Notes: generated by a model from the letters alone, not told the origin. A stretch of DNA of 15,253 nucleotides from Epsilonproteobacteria bacterium UBA6211 (GCA_002421845.1 DISL01000086.1:1-15253), one strand, 5' to 3'. Numbered from the stretch's first letter, positions 1-7,958 are shown. Numbers and translations: made by a program.

Positions 1-398
1 TTTCTAGTACGTCTAAAGTGGTGAACTTTTTTGTCTTCTACTATGATATGATTTATGATGTTAGTAGTTACAAAATCAAGTAGGTTTTCTTGAATTTGAC
101 TAGGTTCTAGATTGGATATGTTTGCTAAAAAATTGTTGAGATTATTTAAAATTTGTTTATGAAATTCTATATGTTTTTCCAAGTCGTAATAGTTGATGGA
201 TTTCATATAATTTTGTTCGTTTAGAAAATGAGTTTTCGTATATAAAATAAGTTTTTTGATAAGCTCTTTTGTATGGTTTTTATCATCTCCGGCATTTAAT
301 ATATCATTTGCTATGCCAAAAAGATATTTGTGCTCCTCGTCAACCTTATCGTGACCTATTTTATATTCATCGTTCCATTCTAAATTTTCTAACAACAT
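1..398 (-). CDS. Bacteriohemerythrin, 3' end beyond the window
   Basis: This small cytoplasmic O2-binding protein carries a non-haem di-iron centre. Reading from an ATG at 398 gives 132 complete codons without a stop; the C-terminus is cut by the left edge. All seven family ligands are present at the usual spacing: H23 (in DEEHKYLF), H57 and E61 (HFLNE), H76 and H80 (HIEFH), H117 and D122 (HIIVED). W8 and N9 near the start are also typical of the family. Family members run about 130-150 residues, so very little is missing. The start lies 9 nt after the stop of the FIST/c-di-GMP gene, and its ribosome site (AGGA) overlaps that stop, so the two are probably co-transcribed and translationally coupled. 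Family roles include O2 storage or delivery and O2 sensing; which applies here cannot be told. Confidence 0.93.
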   Translation of the reverse strand, partial: MLLENLEWNDEYKIGHDKVDEEHKYLFGIANDILNAGDDKNHTKELIKKLILYTKTHFLNEQNYMKSINYYDLEKHIEFHKQILNNLNNFLANISNLEPSQIQENLLDFVTTNIINHIIVEDKKVHHFRRTR

Positions 399-407
399 GT
401 TACTATC

Positions 408-3191
408 CTAAAGTATATCTTTTGGGATACTGAAAAAATACCCTTGAGAGTAGTCTATACCTATCTCTTTTACGATATTGTATATATGTTCGTTTTCCAC
501 AAACTCAGCTATTACTTGCATACCTAGTTTTTTTGCAAATTCCGTAATAGTAGTTACAACCATATACGAGTCATTGCCTTTTTCTATATTTTTAATCAGT
601 GAGCCGTCTATTTTTAGATAGTCTGCTTTGAGCTTGATAAGATATTCAAAGTTACTATATCCTGTACCGAAATCATCTATAGCTATCTTGCATCCAAGTT
701 GTTTGATACTGCTTATAAAAGAGACGACTTCATCAAAATTGCTTATACTCTCTGATTCTACTATCTCAAGAACTACCCTTGAAGCACATTTATAAGTCAA
801 TAAATTCTCAAATAAAATTTGTTTTGTTTCCCTTGAAGCTATATCTTGCATTGTAAGATTTATAGAAAATTCAAACTCAGTATTTGCAAACATTTCAAAA
901 GATTTAGCAATCATAATCTGTGTTAGTTTATCGTATAACTTTGCTTTTTTGGAGTGTTCTATAAAGAAATATGGGCTTAGTATTTTGCCGTCAGCCTCTT
1001 TGAGTCTGATAAGACATTCATATTTTTCTATTTTTTTTGTTTGATTATTTACTATACCTTGAAAGTAAGGGATAATGCTATCTGTTTTTATTGCATCTTG
1101 GATTTTATTGATAGTCTCTATATTTGTTTTGATATTTTGGTTTTGTAAATCTGCTTGATTGTAAAATGCCACATTTTCGTTTCGTGTTTTTGTAGCTTTT
1201 AGTGCCATATGGGCTAGTTTGTATAAAATACTACTTGAACCGTAAGCAACACCACAAGCAAAAGAGATATTTGTAGTTATACCTTTTACTTTTATAGATG
1301 AATTTTCTAGTTTATTTATAATATCCAAAATATGACTTTTTAGTGTTGCATATGCGTAGTTTTGGTTTTCAAAAAGTATCGCAAATTCATCACCGCTGAC
1401 CCTATGTACTTTACCGTTTACCACTTTTTTGCTAAGTCTTTGAGCAAAAGTTTTAAGAACTTCATCTCCAACTTCATATCCAAAGTAGTTATTAATATCT
1501 GAAAACCTATCAAGATTCAAAAGCAGCAATGTATGAGATTCTGTTGAATTTTTTAGTTTTGAAAGTAGGGCTACTCTGTTATTTAGACCTGTCAAGTCAT
1601 CATTAAATTGTTCTTTTATGATTTGTTCTTTTTGTATAAGCTCTGTTACATCGGTTCTAGCTGCTATGTATTCTACTATTTGATTATTTTCATTCAGAAT
1701 TGGTATGATTACACTTTTGACATAGTATTCACTTTTGTCTTTTGCAAGATTTTTAAATGTCCCTCTCCAAATTTGCTTATTTTGTATAGTACGCCACATA
1801 TCTTTGAATAGTTCTTTCGTATTATCAGGATGTCTCAGGATACTATGGCTTCTACCTATTAATTCCTCTTTTGAATAACCTGAAATTCTACAAAATTCAT
1901 CATTTACATAAGTTATCAATCCTTGAGGGTCTGTTTTGGAAACGATAGAGTTACTATCAAGTGCAATTTTGTACTGGTTTAAGAAGTTTATACTTTCATC
2001 TAGTTCACTTTGGGTCTCATTTACTAGATGGCTTAGTGCTTTGAGCATAGAGTGTTTTGAATTATAATCTCTAACTTGTATAGTATCTTGGATGTTATTA
2101 CTTTCACTAAGTGACAATGTGGTAGTTGTAACATTCAAAAGTTGATTTCTTAAATTACCGTGATAAAATTCACCGTATGTAAAAAAACCTACACTAGGTG
2201 CAACATCATTTATAAGTCCGAGTTCATATTGTAAGTGTTCTTTAAGAAATAGTTTTCTAACGGTACAAGAGTATATAAAAGTTCCTTCAACAGGAAATGA
2301 TAATATGTTTTTCTGTACTAATGGGGCTTTGTTGACGATTTCTTCAAGATTACCTATAGCAAATCTTATCTTGTCGCCGTTTTGAAAGTGTCCTGCATAA
2401 ATAAGTGAGCCGTTTTCACCCTCTGCTACCATAGACCTTGCGATGTTTATTCCGTCATCATTTTTTATAAAAGGAAATTCAACGGCACTTGCCGGAAGCT
2501 CTTTGACGGTGTCATTTCCTAGATACTTGGTATAAATATCTATAGCTTTGATGCCGTCTATTTCATATATGATATTATTCTCAGCTTTAGTGACGGTCAT
2601 CTCTTTACCGATAGGTGTCCACTCTAAAATATAGTTAGTTGAAACTTTTAGTTTTTCACTGTTTAAAGAAGCAAGAACAATACCATCATATAAAATCTCG
2701 GTATCTTTAATAATATAAACCGACTTAAAAGCGTCATTATCTGCAGCATTGCCACCTGCAATAGGAATGTTTGGGCAAATAGATGAAAAACCTTCCAAAA
2801 ACGACTCAGCATCCCCTTTTAGAGATTCCGCGAATGATATAACGGCTTTTGTATTTTCACGTATTATTTTGGATACGGAATTTTGACCTGTGTTAAAAGT
2901 AGTATCTTGAAAATGAAAAAGTTCTACTTCTGTGTCTTGAAATAATGCAAAAGATATTATGATAGAATTTCTGATTATTCCACCATCTATAATTTCTCCT
3001 GATGTTGAAGCACCTATTATAGAGCTATTAGGTAAAGTTTGCTTTAAAGTATTTAATATATCTTGAACCAATGTTATATTGGTAGTACCGCTAAAAACTT
3101 GTATCAATAGAGAATTATAATTTAACACTTCATTTTCAATAAAATAAGTTAGTGTATTCAAGTCTTTAAAAATATGACTTAGTAATCTCAT
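408..3191 (-). CDS. FIST-PAS-GGDEF-EAL c-di-GMP protein, probably a phosphodiesterase
   Basis: A 927-residue cytoplasmic signalling protein with no membrane segment. Domains in order: FIST N and C (about 20-360), a family proposed to bind small ligands such as amino acids; an Aer-type PAS (about 405-520, with ILRHPD at 451 and W475); GGDEF (about 530-675); EAL (about 690-927). The GGDEF looks degraded: the signature is SGDEF (599-603), the first metal-binding Asp is N559 (NLDRF) and IND is INN (566-568). No RxxD inhibition site precedes it. The EAL keeps every expected catalytic motif: ECLIR (725), N778, E809, DDFGTGYSN (839), K860, AEFVE (895) and QGYFF (916). I therefore infer net c-di-GMP hydrolysis, possibly tuned by GTP at the GGDEF. 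The ATG start has GAGA upstream. It diverges from feoA and is followed closely by the bacteriohemerythrin gene. Confidence 0.93.
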   Translation of the reverse strand: MRLLSHIFKDLNTLTYFIENEVLNYNSLLIQVFSGTTNITLVQDILNTLKQTLPNSSIIGASTSGEIIDGGIIRNSIIISFALFQDTEVELFHFQDTTFNTGQNSVSKIIRENTKAVISFAESLKGDAESFLEGFSSICPNIPIAGGNAADNDAFKSVYIIKDTEILYDGIVLASLNSEKLKVSTNYILEWTPIGKEMTVTKAENNIIYEIDGIKAIDIYTKYLGNDTVKELPASAVEFPFIKNDDGINIARSMVAEGENGSLIYAGHFQNGDKIRFAIGNLEEIVNKAPLVQKNILSFPVEGTFIYSCTVRKLFLKEHLQYELGLINDVAPSVGFFTYGEFYHGNLRNQLLNVTTTTLSLSESNNIQDTIQVRDYNSKHSMLKALSHLVNETQSELDESINFLNQYKIALDSNSIVSKTDPQGLITYVNDEFCRISGYSKEELIGRSHSILRHPDNTKELFKDMWRTIQNKQIWRGTFKNLAKDKSEYYVKSVIIPILNENNQIVEYIAARTDVTELIQKEQIIKEQFNDDLTGLNNRVALLSKLKNSTESHTLLLLNLDRFSDINNYFGYEVGDEVLKTFAQRLSKKVVNGKVHRVSGDEFAILFENQNYAYATLKSHILDIINKLENSSIKVKGITTNISFACGVAYGSSSILYKLAHMALKATKTRNENVAFYNQADLQNQNIKTNIETINKIQDAIKTDSIIPYFQGIVNNQTKKIEKYECLIRLKEADGKILSPYFFIEHSKKAKLYDKLTQIMIAKSFEMFANTEFEFSINLTMQDIASRETKQILFENLLTYKCASRVVLEIVESESISNFDEVVSFISSIKQLGCKIAIDDFGTGYSNFEYLIKLKADYLKIDGSLIKNIEKGNDSYMVVTTITEFAKKLGMQVIAEFVENEHIYNIVKEIGIDYSQGYFFSIPKDIL

Positions 3192-3250
3192 TGATTCTCT
3201 TTTTTATGATAAATTTTAAGTTATTGTATCAAAATAATAGTTAAAATAAA

Positions 3251-3256
3251 ATTATA
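3251..3256 (-). promoter_or_regulatory. Candidate -10 element for the FIST-hemerythrin operon
   Basis: On the minus strand this reads TATAAT, 60 nt upstream of the FIST gene start. No good -35 is visible, which is common in Campylobacterota. The surrounding A/T richness means a chance match is possible. Confidence 0.35.
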
Positions 3257-3303
3257 TTTATAATTGTATAACATCTATGAAAAAAGTTTTTATATGTTTT
3301 TAA

Positions 3304-3322
3304 GATAATAACGGTTATCATT
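3304..3322 (+). promoter_or_regulatory. Candidate Fur box and -10 for feoAB
   Basis: The sequence contains GATAATAACGGTTATCATT. Its core, ATAAC-G-GTTAT (3308-3318), is a perfect inverted repeat, and I count 12 of 19 matches to the classical Fur box. The leading GATAAT (3304-3309) could itself be the -10, so Fur bound with Fe(II) would block RNA polymerase. It sits 26 nt before the feoA ATG, where iron-dependent repression of ferrous uptake would be expected. Campylobacterota Fur sites vary, so this is a candidate only. Confidence 0.5.
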
Positions 3323-3347
3323 TCAATTATTGTTCTCAAGGATAAAA

Positions 3348-3569
3348 ATGTATTTAGATAATTGTAAAATATTAGATGTTATAGAAGTAGAAAAGATAAA
3401 CGGTGATGATGATTTTAAACAAAGACTATACTCTTTTGGTATAAACATCGGAAGTACATTAAAAGTTATAAATATTACTTTGGCAAAACAGACTATTCAG
3501 ATAGAAAATGAGGATGGAACACTTATTGCTTTGCGTTTTAGTGAAGCCAAACTTATAGAGGTAAAATAA
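3348..3569 (+). CDS. feoA: Ferrous iron transport protein A (FeoA)
   Basis: A 73-residue SH3-like cytoplasmic accessory protein of the FeoB ferrous iron transporter. I chose the ATG at 3348 because AAGGA lies at 3338-3342 at good spacing and the resulting length suits FeoA. An in-frame TTG at 3330 would add six residues but has no ribosome site. The motif KQRLYSFGINIGSTL followed by a beta-rich tail (QTIQIE, LIALRF) is the usual FeoA pattern of 'L..LG...G..v'. Its stop TAA overlaps the ATG of feoB by one base (TAATG), so the two proteins are translationally coupled. A candidate Fur box lies just upstream. Confidence 0.92.
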   Translation: MYLDNCKILDVIEVEKINGDDDFKQRLYSFGINIGSTLKVINITLAKQTIQIENEDGTLIALRFSEAKLIEVK

Positions 3570-5671
3570 TGAAACCCATTAAAATAGTTCTTGCCGGACA
3601 GCCTAATGTCGGTAAGAGTATGCTTATCAATTCCATATCAAAATCCAACCTAAAAGTCGGCAATTTTTCAGGTGTAACGGTAGAAAAAACAGAAGTTTGT
3701 TTTGAACACGACTGCCATATATTTGAACTTGTTGATTTACCTGGAACTTACTCGATAGACGGTTTTTCAAAAGAGGAGATGGTAGCAAAGGATTATTTAC
3801 TAAAAAGTGAATATGACGTAATAGTAAATGTAATAGATTCTACTCACCTACAAAGAAATCTTTTGTTGACTTTGGAGCTTTTGCGTCTAAATAAAAAAGT
3901 CGTTATTGCACTTAATATGGATGATGAGGCAAAAAAAGAGGGAATTTTTATAGATGTGGAGCAATTTTGTGCAATTTTAGGTATAAAAGCCGTAAAAGTA
4001 TCAGCTGCAAAAAAGGACGGTATAGAGGAACTCTTACACGCAATCCATGATGTATATGAAGCAAAAAGAGAAGAGCATAAGATAGTTTATAACGACTCTA
4101 TAGAACAAGAGATTTTTCATATTTGTATGTTTTTAGACCAAAAAGGTTTTAAATACAACGATTTAAGTTCAAGAGAAGTGGCAATAAGACTTATCAGTGA
4201 AGATAAGGGGTTGTTTAAGTATATTCATGACGAGCCTATATTCCTTGAACTTCAACCTTTGATGATAAATTCGTTAAATAGAATTTATGAGTATTATGAA
4301 AGTAAAAATATCAAAGAGATTTTCAAAAAAGAGGATTTTGCGATAGCAAAAGGTATCAAAACCGAAGTTGTAACCTGCAAAGCTAATAAGCAAGTTACGT
4401 TAACTCAAAAAATAGATAGTATCTTGATAAACAAATTTGCAGGTATTCCCATATTTTTATTTTTTATGTGGGCATTGTTTCAAATTACTTTCGAACTTGG
4501 TTCAATTCCTATGGATTATATAGATGAATTTTTCGTATCGTTAAGCGGTGCTATTAGCTCTTTTATGGGTGAAGGGCTTATACGAGATGTTATAGCAGAC
4601 GGTATTATTCCAGGTGTCGGTGCGGTTGTGCTATTTTTACCAAATATCGTCATACTTTATATAGGGATTGCTTTACTTGAGACCACAGGTTATATGAGTA
4701 GGGTAGCGTTTTTGCTTGACGGTTTTTTTCACAAATTCGGTCTGCACGGTAAGAGTTTTATTCCTCTTGTGACGGGCTTTGGATGTAGCGTACCTGCATA
4801 TATGGCTGCACGTACGTTAAAAAGTGAAAAAGATAGACTTATTACGTTGTTTGTTATAGGATTTATGAGTTGTGGTGCAAGATTGCCTGTGTATGTACTT
4901 TTTGTAGGGACCTTTTTTGAGGCTTCAAATGCGGGGAATATGCTTTTTGCTATCTATATAGCCGGAGCATTATTTGGATTGTTGATGGCAAAACTTTTAA
5001 GACTTACGGCTTTTAAAGGCAAAGACGAACCGTTTGTTATGGAGATGCCTAAATATAGACTCCCTACCATGAGACTTCTTTGGTTTACGGTATCAAACAA
5101 CGCATATATGTATCTAAAAAAAGCAGGAACGTTTATATTAGCTGCATCTATAGTGATTTGGGTGGCGAGTACCTATCCTAAAAACTATGAAATGATAAGT
5201 GAATATGAGTCAAAAATAGAGATTTTAGAAGATGATGTAGAGATAGCAAAACTAGAACTTGAACTTACTCAAAAATCGTTAGAACAAAGTTTCTTAGGCG
5301 TTGTGGGAAAAAGTACAGAGTTTATGTTTACACCTTTAGGTTTTGATTGGAGATTAACCGTTGCACTTGAAGCTGGACTTGCCGCAAAAGAGGTAATAGT
5401 TGCAACACTAGGTATTTTATACAATGTAGGTGTTGATTTGGATGAGGAGAGTTCATCATTACAAGATGCCCTAAAATCTCAAATTCCACTCCCTACAGCC
5501 GTGGCATTTATAGTTTTTGTGATGATTTATTTGCCTTGTTTAGCAGCAAGTGTAGTGTTTGCAAAAGAAGCAGGTGGATACAAATATTTGGCTTATTTAT
5601 TTGTTTTTACTACAGGTACTGCTTGGATAATGTCGTTTATAGCTTATAACTTGACAAAAATTATGATTTGA
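3569..5671 (+). CDS. feoB: Ferrous iron transporter FeoB
   Basis: A 700-residue inner-membrane Fe(II) transporter with an N-terminal G domain. The G motifs are G1 GQPNVGKS (10-17), G2 GVTVEKT (35-41), G3 DLPG (56-59), G4 NMDD (116-119) and G5 SAAKKDG (145-151). The membrane part starts near residue 290 and contains the two paired Gate regions. It carries the conserved cysteines in GFGCSVP (C406) and MSCGARLP (C435), which the family uses in the transport path. Between the later helices is a charged stretch (about 540-575). Length is normal for the family (about 700-780). A GAGG ribosome site precedes the ATG that overlaps the feoA stop. No feoC-like gene follows; the next gene is a haem-c diguanylate cyclase 58 nt downstream. 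Confidence 0.97.
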   Translation: MKPIKIVLAGQPNVGKSMLINSISKSNLKVGNFSGVTVEKTEVCFEHDCHIFELVDLPGTYSIDGFSKEEMVAKDYLLKSEYDVIVNVIDSTHLQRNLLLTLELLRLNKKVVIALNMDDEAKKEGIFIDVEQFCAILGIKAVKVSAAKKDGIEELLHAIHDVYEAKREEHKIVYNDSIEQEIFHICMFLDQKGFKYNDLSSREVAIRLISEDKGLFKYIHDEPIFLELQPLMINSLNRIYEYYESKNIKEIFKKEDFAIAKGIKTEVVTCKANKQVTLTQKIDSILINKFAGIPIFLFFMWALFQITFELGSIPMDYIDEFFVSLSGAISSFMGEGLIRDVIADGIIPGVGAVVLFLPNIVILYIGIALLETTGYMSRVAFLLDGFFHKFGLHGKSFIPLVTGFGCSVPAYMAARTLKSEKDRLITLFVIGFMSCGARLPVYVLFVGTFFEASNAGNMLFAIYIAGALFGLLMAKLLRLTAFKGKDEPFVMEMPKYRLPTMRLLWFTVSNNAYMYLKKAGTFILAASIVIWVASTYPKNYEMISEYESKIEILEDDVEIAKLELELTQKSLEQSFLGVVGKSTEFMFTPLGFDWRLTVALEAGLAAKEVIVATLGILYNVGVDLDEESSSLQDALKSQIPLPTAVAFIVFVMIYLPCLAASVVFAKEAGGYKYLAYLFVFTTGTAWIMSFIAYNLTKIMI

Positions 5672-5688
5672 TAAGTTTTTAATCTTAA

Positions 5689-5724
5689 ACCTTGTATAAT
5701 ACATCTAGGTGTTTTGTACAAGGT
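5689..5724 (+). promoter_or_regulatory. Promoter -10 and 8-bp inverted repeat over the cyclase ribosome site
   Basis: A perfect TATAAT lies at 5695-5700. It is overlapped by an exact inverted repeat: ACCTTGTA (5689-5696) pairs with TACAAGGT (5717-5724), with a 20-nt spacer. The right arm contains the AAGG ribosome site of the gene starting at 5730. RNA reading through from feoB could pair both arms and hide the ribosome site, whereas RNA begun at this -10 (about 5707) would lack the left arm. Alternatively the arms are protein half-sites. The repeat is seen; both mechanisms are inference. Confidence 0.45.
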
Positions 5725-5729
5725 GTTAT

Positions 5730-7445
5730 ATGAAGTTAGCAAAAGATTTTCTTAATAGATATACCATTGTTATTATTTCTTCCATATTTTATATTTTTTT
5801 AGTTTGTATATTTTATTTTCAAACAAAAGATTATACTATAAACAAAGCTCAAGAGAGAATTGAGGATTTATTACTCAATGTACAAGCTTTAAGAAGTTTT
5901 AATTCCAATTTTCAAAAAGAAGAGGTATATAAACTCCAACAAAACGGCTTTATATATAATGGATATTTTTCTCCTACGTTATTATCTTCCACTTATGTCT
6001 CAAAAGAAGTAAATAAAATCTATAATGAACTTAGAATTGCTCAAGGTAAAGAACCTATAGTTATACGATTTGCTTCATCAAATCCAAGAAATCCACAAAA
6101 TCAAGCAACAGCCAAAGAAGATAAAATTTTAGAAGATTTTAATAAAAAAACTATTACCGAGTATAGGGAAATTATTACGACGTCTTCAGGTGAAGCCATT
6201 TACTATGCAGTTCCTACAAAGGTAACAACGGCAGAATGTGTCAAATGTCATAGTGACCCTTCATTAGCCCCTAGCGATTTAGTGAAATATTATGGTGATC
6301 AAGCAGGTTTTTATGAGCATAGCGGAGAAGTAAGAGCTTTACTCTCTACTGTATATCCAATAAATGCAGAGATTAAAGAGGGAATGTTTTATTTTTATAT
6401 ACTTACTTTGAGTACGTTGGTAGTGTTTTTGATTATAGGATTTGTTAGCCACAACTTTTTAGATGTAATAGATGAAAAACAAGAGGAATTAGAAAATATA
6501 AATAAATCCTTGGAAAGCATAGTAGAAAAACAAACAAAAGAGATAGCACAAAAAAGTGAATATTTAAATCTTATTTTTAATGCTTCTCCTAATATTATTT
6601 TGGTCAGTGACGGGTTTAATATTATGTTTGCAAATGATACTTTCTTTACGATTTTTAGTAAGTGTGATAGTATTGATGACTTTTCAAAATACTACGACTC
6701 TTTTGGTGAATTTATACTAAATCATGAAAGTAAGGTAGAAGGGTTGGCGTTTGATATTTCAAATTACATAGACAAAAACAAAAAATTGCAGTATTCTATA
6801 AACAACAAATTATACTATTTCAATATGACAACTACAAAAATCAGTTTTAACGATAAAGTGTTATACCTACATATTTTAGCCGATATTACGGAACTTGAAA
6901 CAACTAAAAAAACTCTTGAAGTTTTGTCTATTAAAGATGAATTAACTTCACTTTATAATAGAAGATATTTTAATACCGTTTATGATAAAGAGTTAAATAG
7001 GGCTATTAGAAGTGGTGAGTATATAGCATTTGCCGTACTAGATATAGATTATTTCAAAAATTATAATGACTCAATGGGACATATAAAAGGTGACGAAGCA
7101 TTGGTGAAAATATCTTCGGTAATGTCAAGCTTGTTCCATAGAAGCGGTGATTATGTTTTTAGAATGGGTGGAGAAGAGTTTTGTATTATCATGATAGGTG
7201 TACAACCTCACAATGCGTTGCAATATTTACATAAATTAAGAGATGAGGTAGAAAACCTTCATATTCATCATCCAGATAGTTCTGTTTCAAAATATATAAC
7301 TATTTCTACAGGATTGTATGTATCTAAGGTTTCAAATGATGTAAACGTGGATTATTATAAAGAAGCTGATACTTTACTATATGAAGCAAAAGTGACAAGA
7401 AATTGTGTAGTATCCAATGTGGAGTTTGACTCCACCGTGGACTAA
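5730..7445 (+). CDS. Membrane diguanylate cyclase with periplasmic haem-c (DUF3365/Tll0287-like) sensor
   Basis: A 571-residue inner-membrane protein predicted to make c-di-GMP. TM1 is about residues 11-30, the periplasmic sensor about 31-218 and TM2 about 219-239. A coiled linker (about 245-275), a PAS-like domain (about 276-390) and a C-terminal GGDEF follow. The sensor has one CVKCH (170-174), a covalent haem-c site of the DUF3365/Tll0287-like family. This implies cytochrome c maturation and redox or gas sensing. The GGDEF looks fully active: DID (438-440), YND (445-447), GGEEF (480-484), with RSGD (471-474) five residues before it as the RxxD product-inhibition site. I prefer the ATG at 5730, with AAGGTG just upstream, over an in-frame GTG at 5709 that would put seven odd residues before the transmembrane helix. 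It follows feoB on the same strand. Confidence 0.93.
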   Translation: MKLAKDFLNRYTIVIISSIFYIFLVCIFYFQTKDYTINKAQERIEDLLLNVQALRSFNSNFQKEEVYKLQQNGFIYNGYFSPTLLSSTYVSKEVNKIYNELRIAQGKEPIVIRFASSNPRNPQNQATAKEDKILEDFNKKTITEYREIITTSSGEAIYYAVPTKVTTAECVKCHSDPSLAPSDLVKYYGDQAGFYEHSGEVRALLSTVYPINAEIKEGMFYFYILTLSTLVVFLIIGFVSHNFLDVIDEKQEELENINKSLESIVEKQTKEIAQKSEYLNLIFNASPNIILVSDGFNIMFANDTFFTIFSKCDSIDDFSKYYDSFGEFILNHESKVEGLAFDISNYIDKNKKLQYSINNKLYYFNMTTTKISFNDKVLYLHILADITELETTKKTLEVLSIKDELTSLYNRRYFNTVYDKELNRAIRSGEYIAFAVLDIDYFKNYNDSMGHIKGDEALVKISSVMSSLFHRSGDYVFRMGGEEFCIIMIGVQPHNALQYLHKLRDEVENLHIHHPDSSVSKYITISTGLYVSKVSNDVNVDYYKEADTLLYEAKVTRNCVVSNVEFDSTVD

Positions 7446-7453
7446 ATTATTTT
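7419..7453 (+). terminator. Weak candidate terminator between convergent genes
   Basis: GTGGAG-TTTGA-CTCCAC (7419-7435) is a perfect 6-bp stem with a 5-nt loop inside the last codons of the cyclase. It is followed after 8 nt by a T-rich stretch (TTATTTTT) in the plus direction. A competing short palindrome, TCCACCGTGGA (7431-7441), shares its right arm. The two convergent stop codons are 1 nt apart, so a terminator here must overlap coding sequence. The gap before the T-rich stretch makes it imperfect. Confidence 0.35.
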
Positions 7454-7938
7454 TGTAAAGTTTGTAGGTACTCGTGAACGCCTTGAACTTCTTCTTCAGA
7501 AATATTAGCAAAAGGTGCCATCAAGAATCCCATACCTCTATCGTAAGTACCACCTTTGTAGCCTCTGATTGAATTTGTCATATCTTCTAAAGTAAGAGTG
7601 TTAAGCGGTCTTGATTTACCGTAAGCTCTTTTTTGACCTTGGTCACCGTGACAGACTGAACATTTGTTTGTAAATAGGTTTTGACCTACAGTTTTTAGTT
7701 CTGCTTTAGTCATAGCTTTTTTCTCTGTTACCGTAAACAGTGAAATACCTTTATCTGCATTTGCAGAAGTACCGTCAGTTTTAATGTTAGCTAATTCACC
7801 GTGATATTTTTCAATCAATGCTTTTAATTCAGCACCCATCTCACCCTCTAGCTTAAAACATACACAATCACTTGAATTACTAGACGCATATAGTGATGTA
7901 GCCAACAATGTCGCACTTGCCAATTTCAAAAATCTCAT
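7447..7938 (-). CDS. Secreted monohaem class I cytochrome c
   Basis: A 163-residue periplasmic electron carrier. A signal peptide (about 1-18, hydrophobic core then SLYA) is followed by a charged, mostly helical N-terminal segment of about 60 residues. The cytochrome domain (about 80-163) has CSVCH (93-97) for covalent haem and a likely axial methionine M140 in FLMAPF. The C-terminal helix EVQGVHEYLQTL is typical of class I. Odd point: C25 and C27 in the mature N-terminus (DCVC) do not form a haem motif and could bind metal, form a disulfide or be lipidated; no clear lipobox is seen. A strong AGGAG ribosome site lies just before the ATG. It is the last gene of the rpmE-hom run, 20 nt after hom. 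Its redox partner is unknown. Confidence 0.9.
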   Translation of the reverse strand: MRFLKLASATLLATSLYASSNSSDCVCFKLEGEMGAELKALIEKYHGELANIKTDGTSANADKGISLFTVTEKKAMTKAELKTVGQNLFTNKCSVCHGDQGQKRAYGKSRPLNTLTLEDMTNSIRGYKGGTYDRGMGFLMAPFANISEEEVQGVHEYLQTLQK

Positions 7939-7958
7939 TTTCTCTCCTATTGTTTAAA

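Noticed and set aside
1608..1811. Open frame on the plus strand opposite the PAS/GGDEF region
   Set aside because: It lies antisense to strongly conserved coding sequence, has no ribosome site and shows no family features.
3330..3347. TTG start extending FeoA by six residues
   Set aside because: No ribosome site precedes it; the ATG at 3348 has AAGGA at good distance.
5709..5729. GTG start extending the haem-c cyclase by seven residues
   Set aside because: It would place FCTRCYM before the transmembrane helix and lies almost at the predicted transcription start; the ATG at 5730 has AAGGTG.
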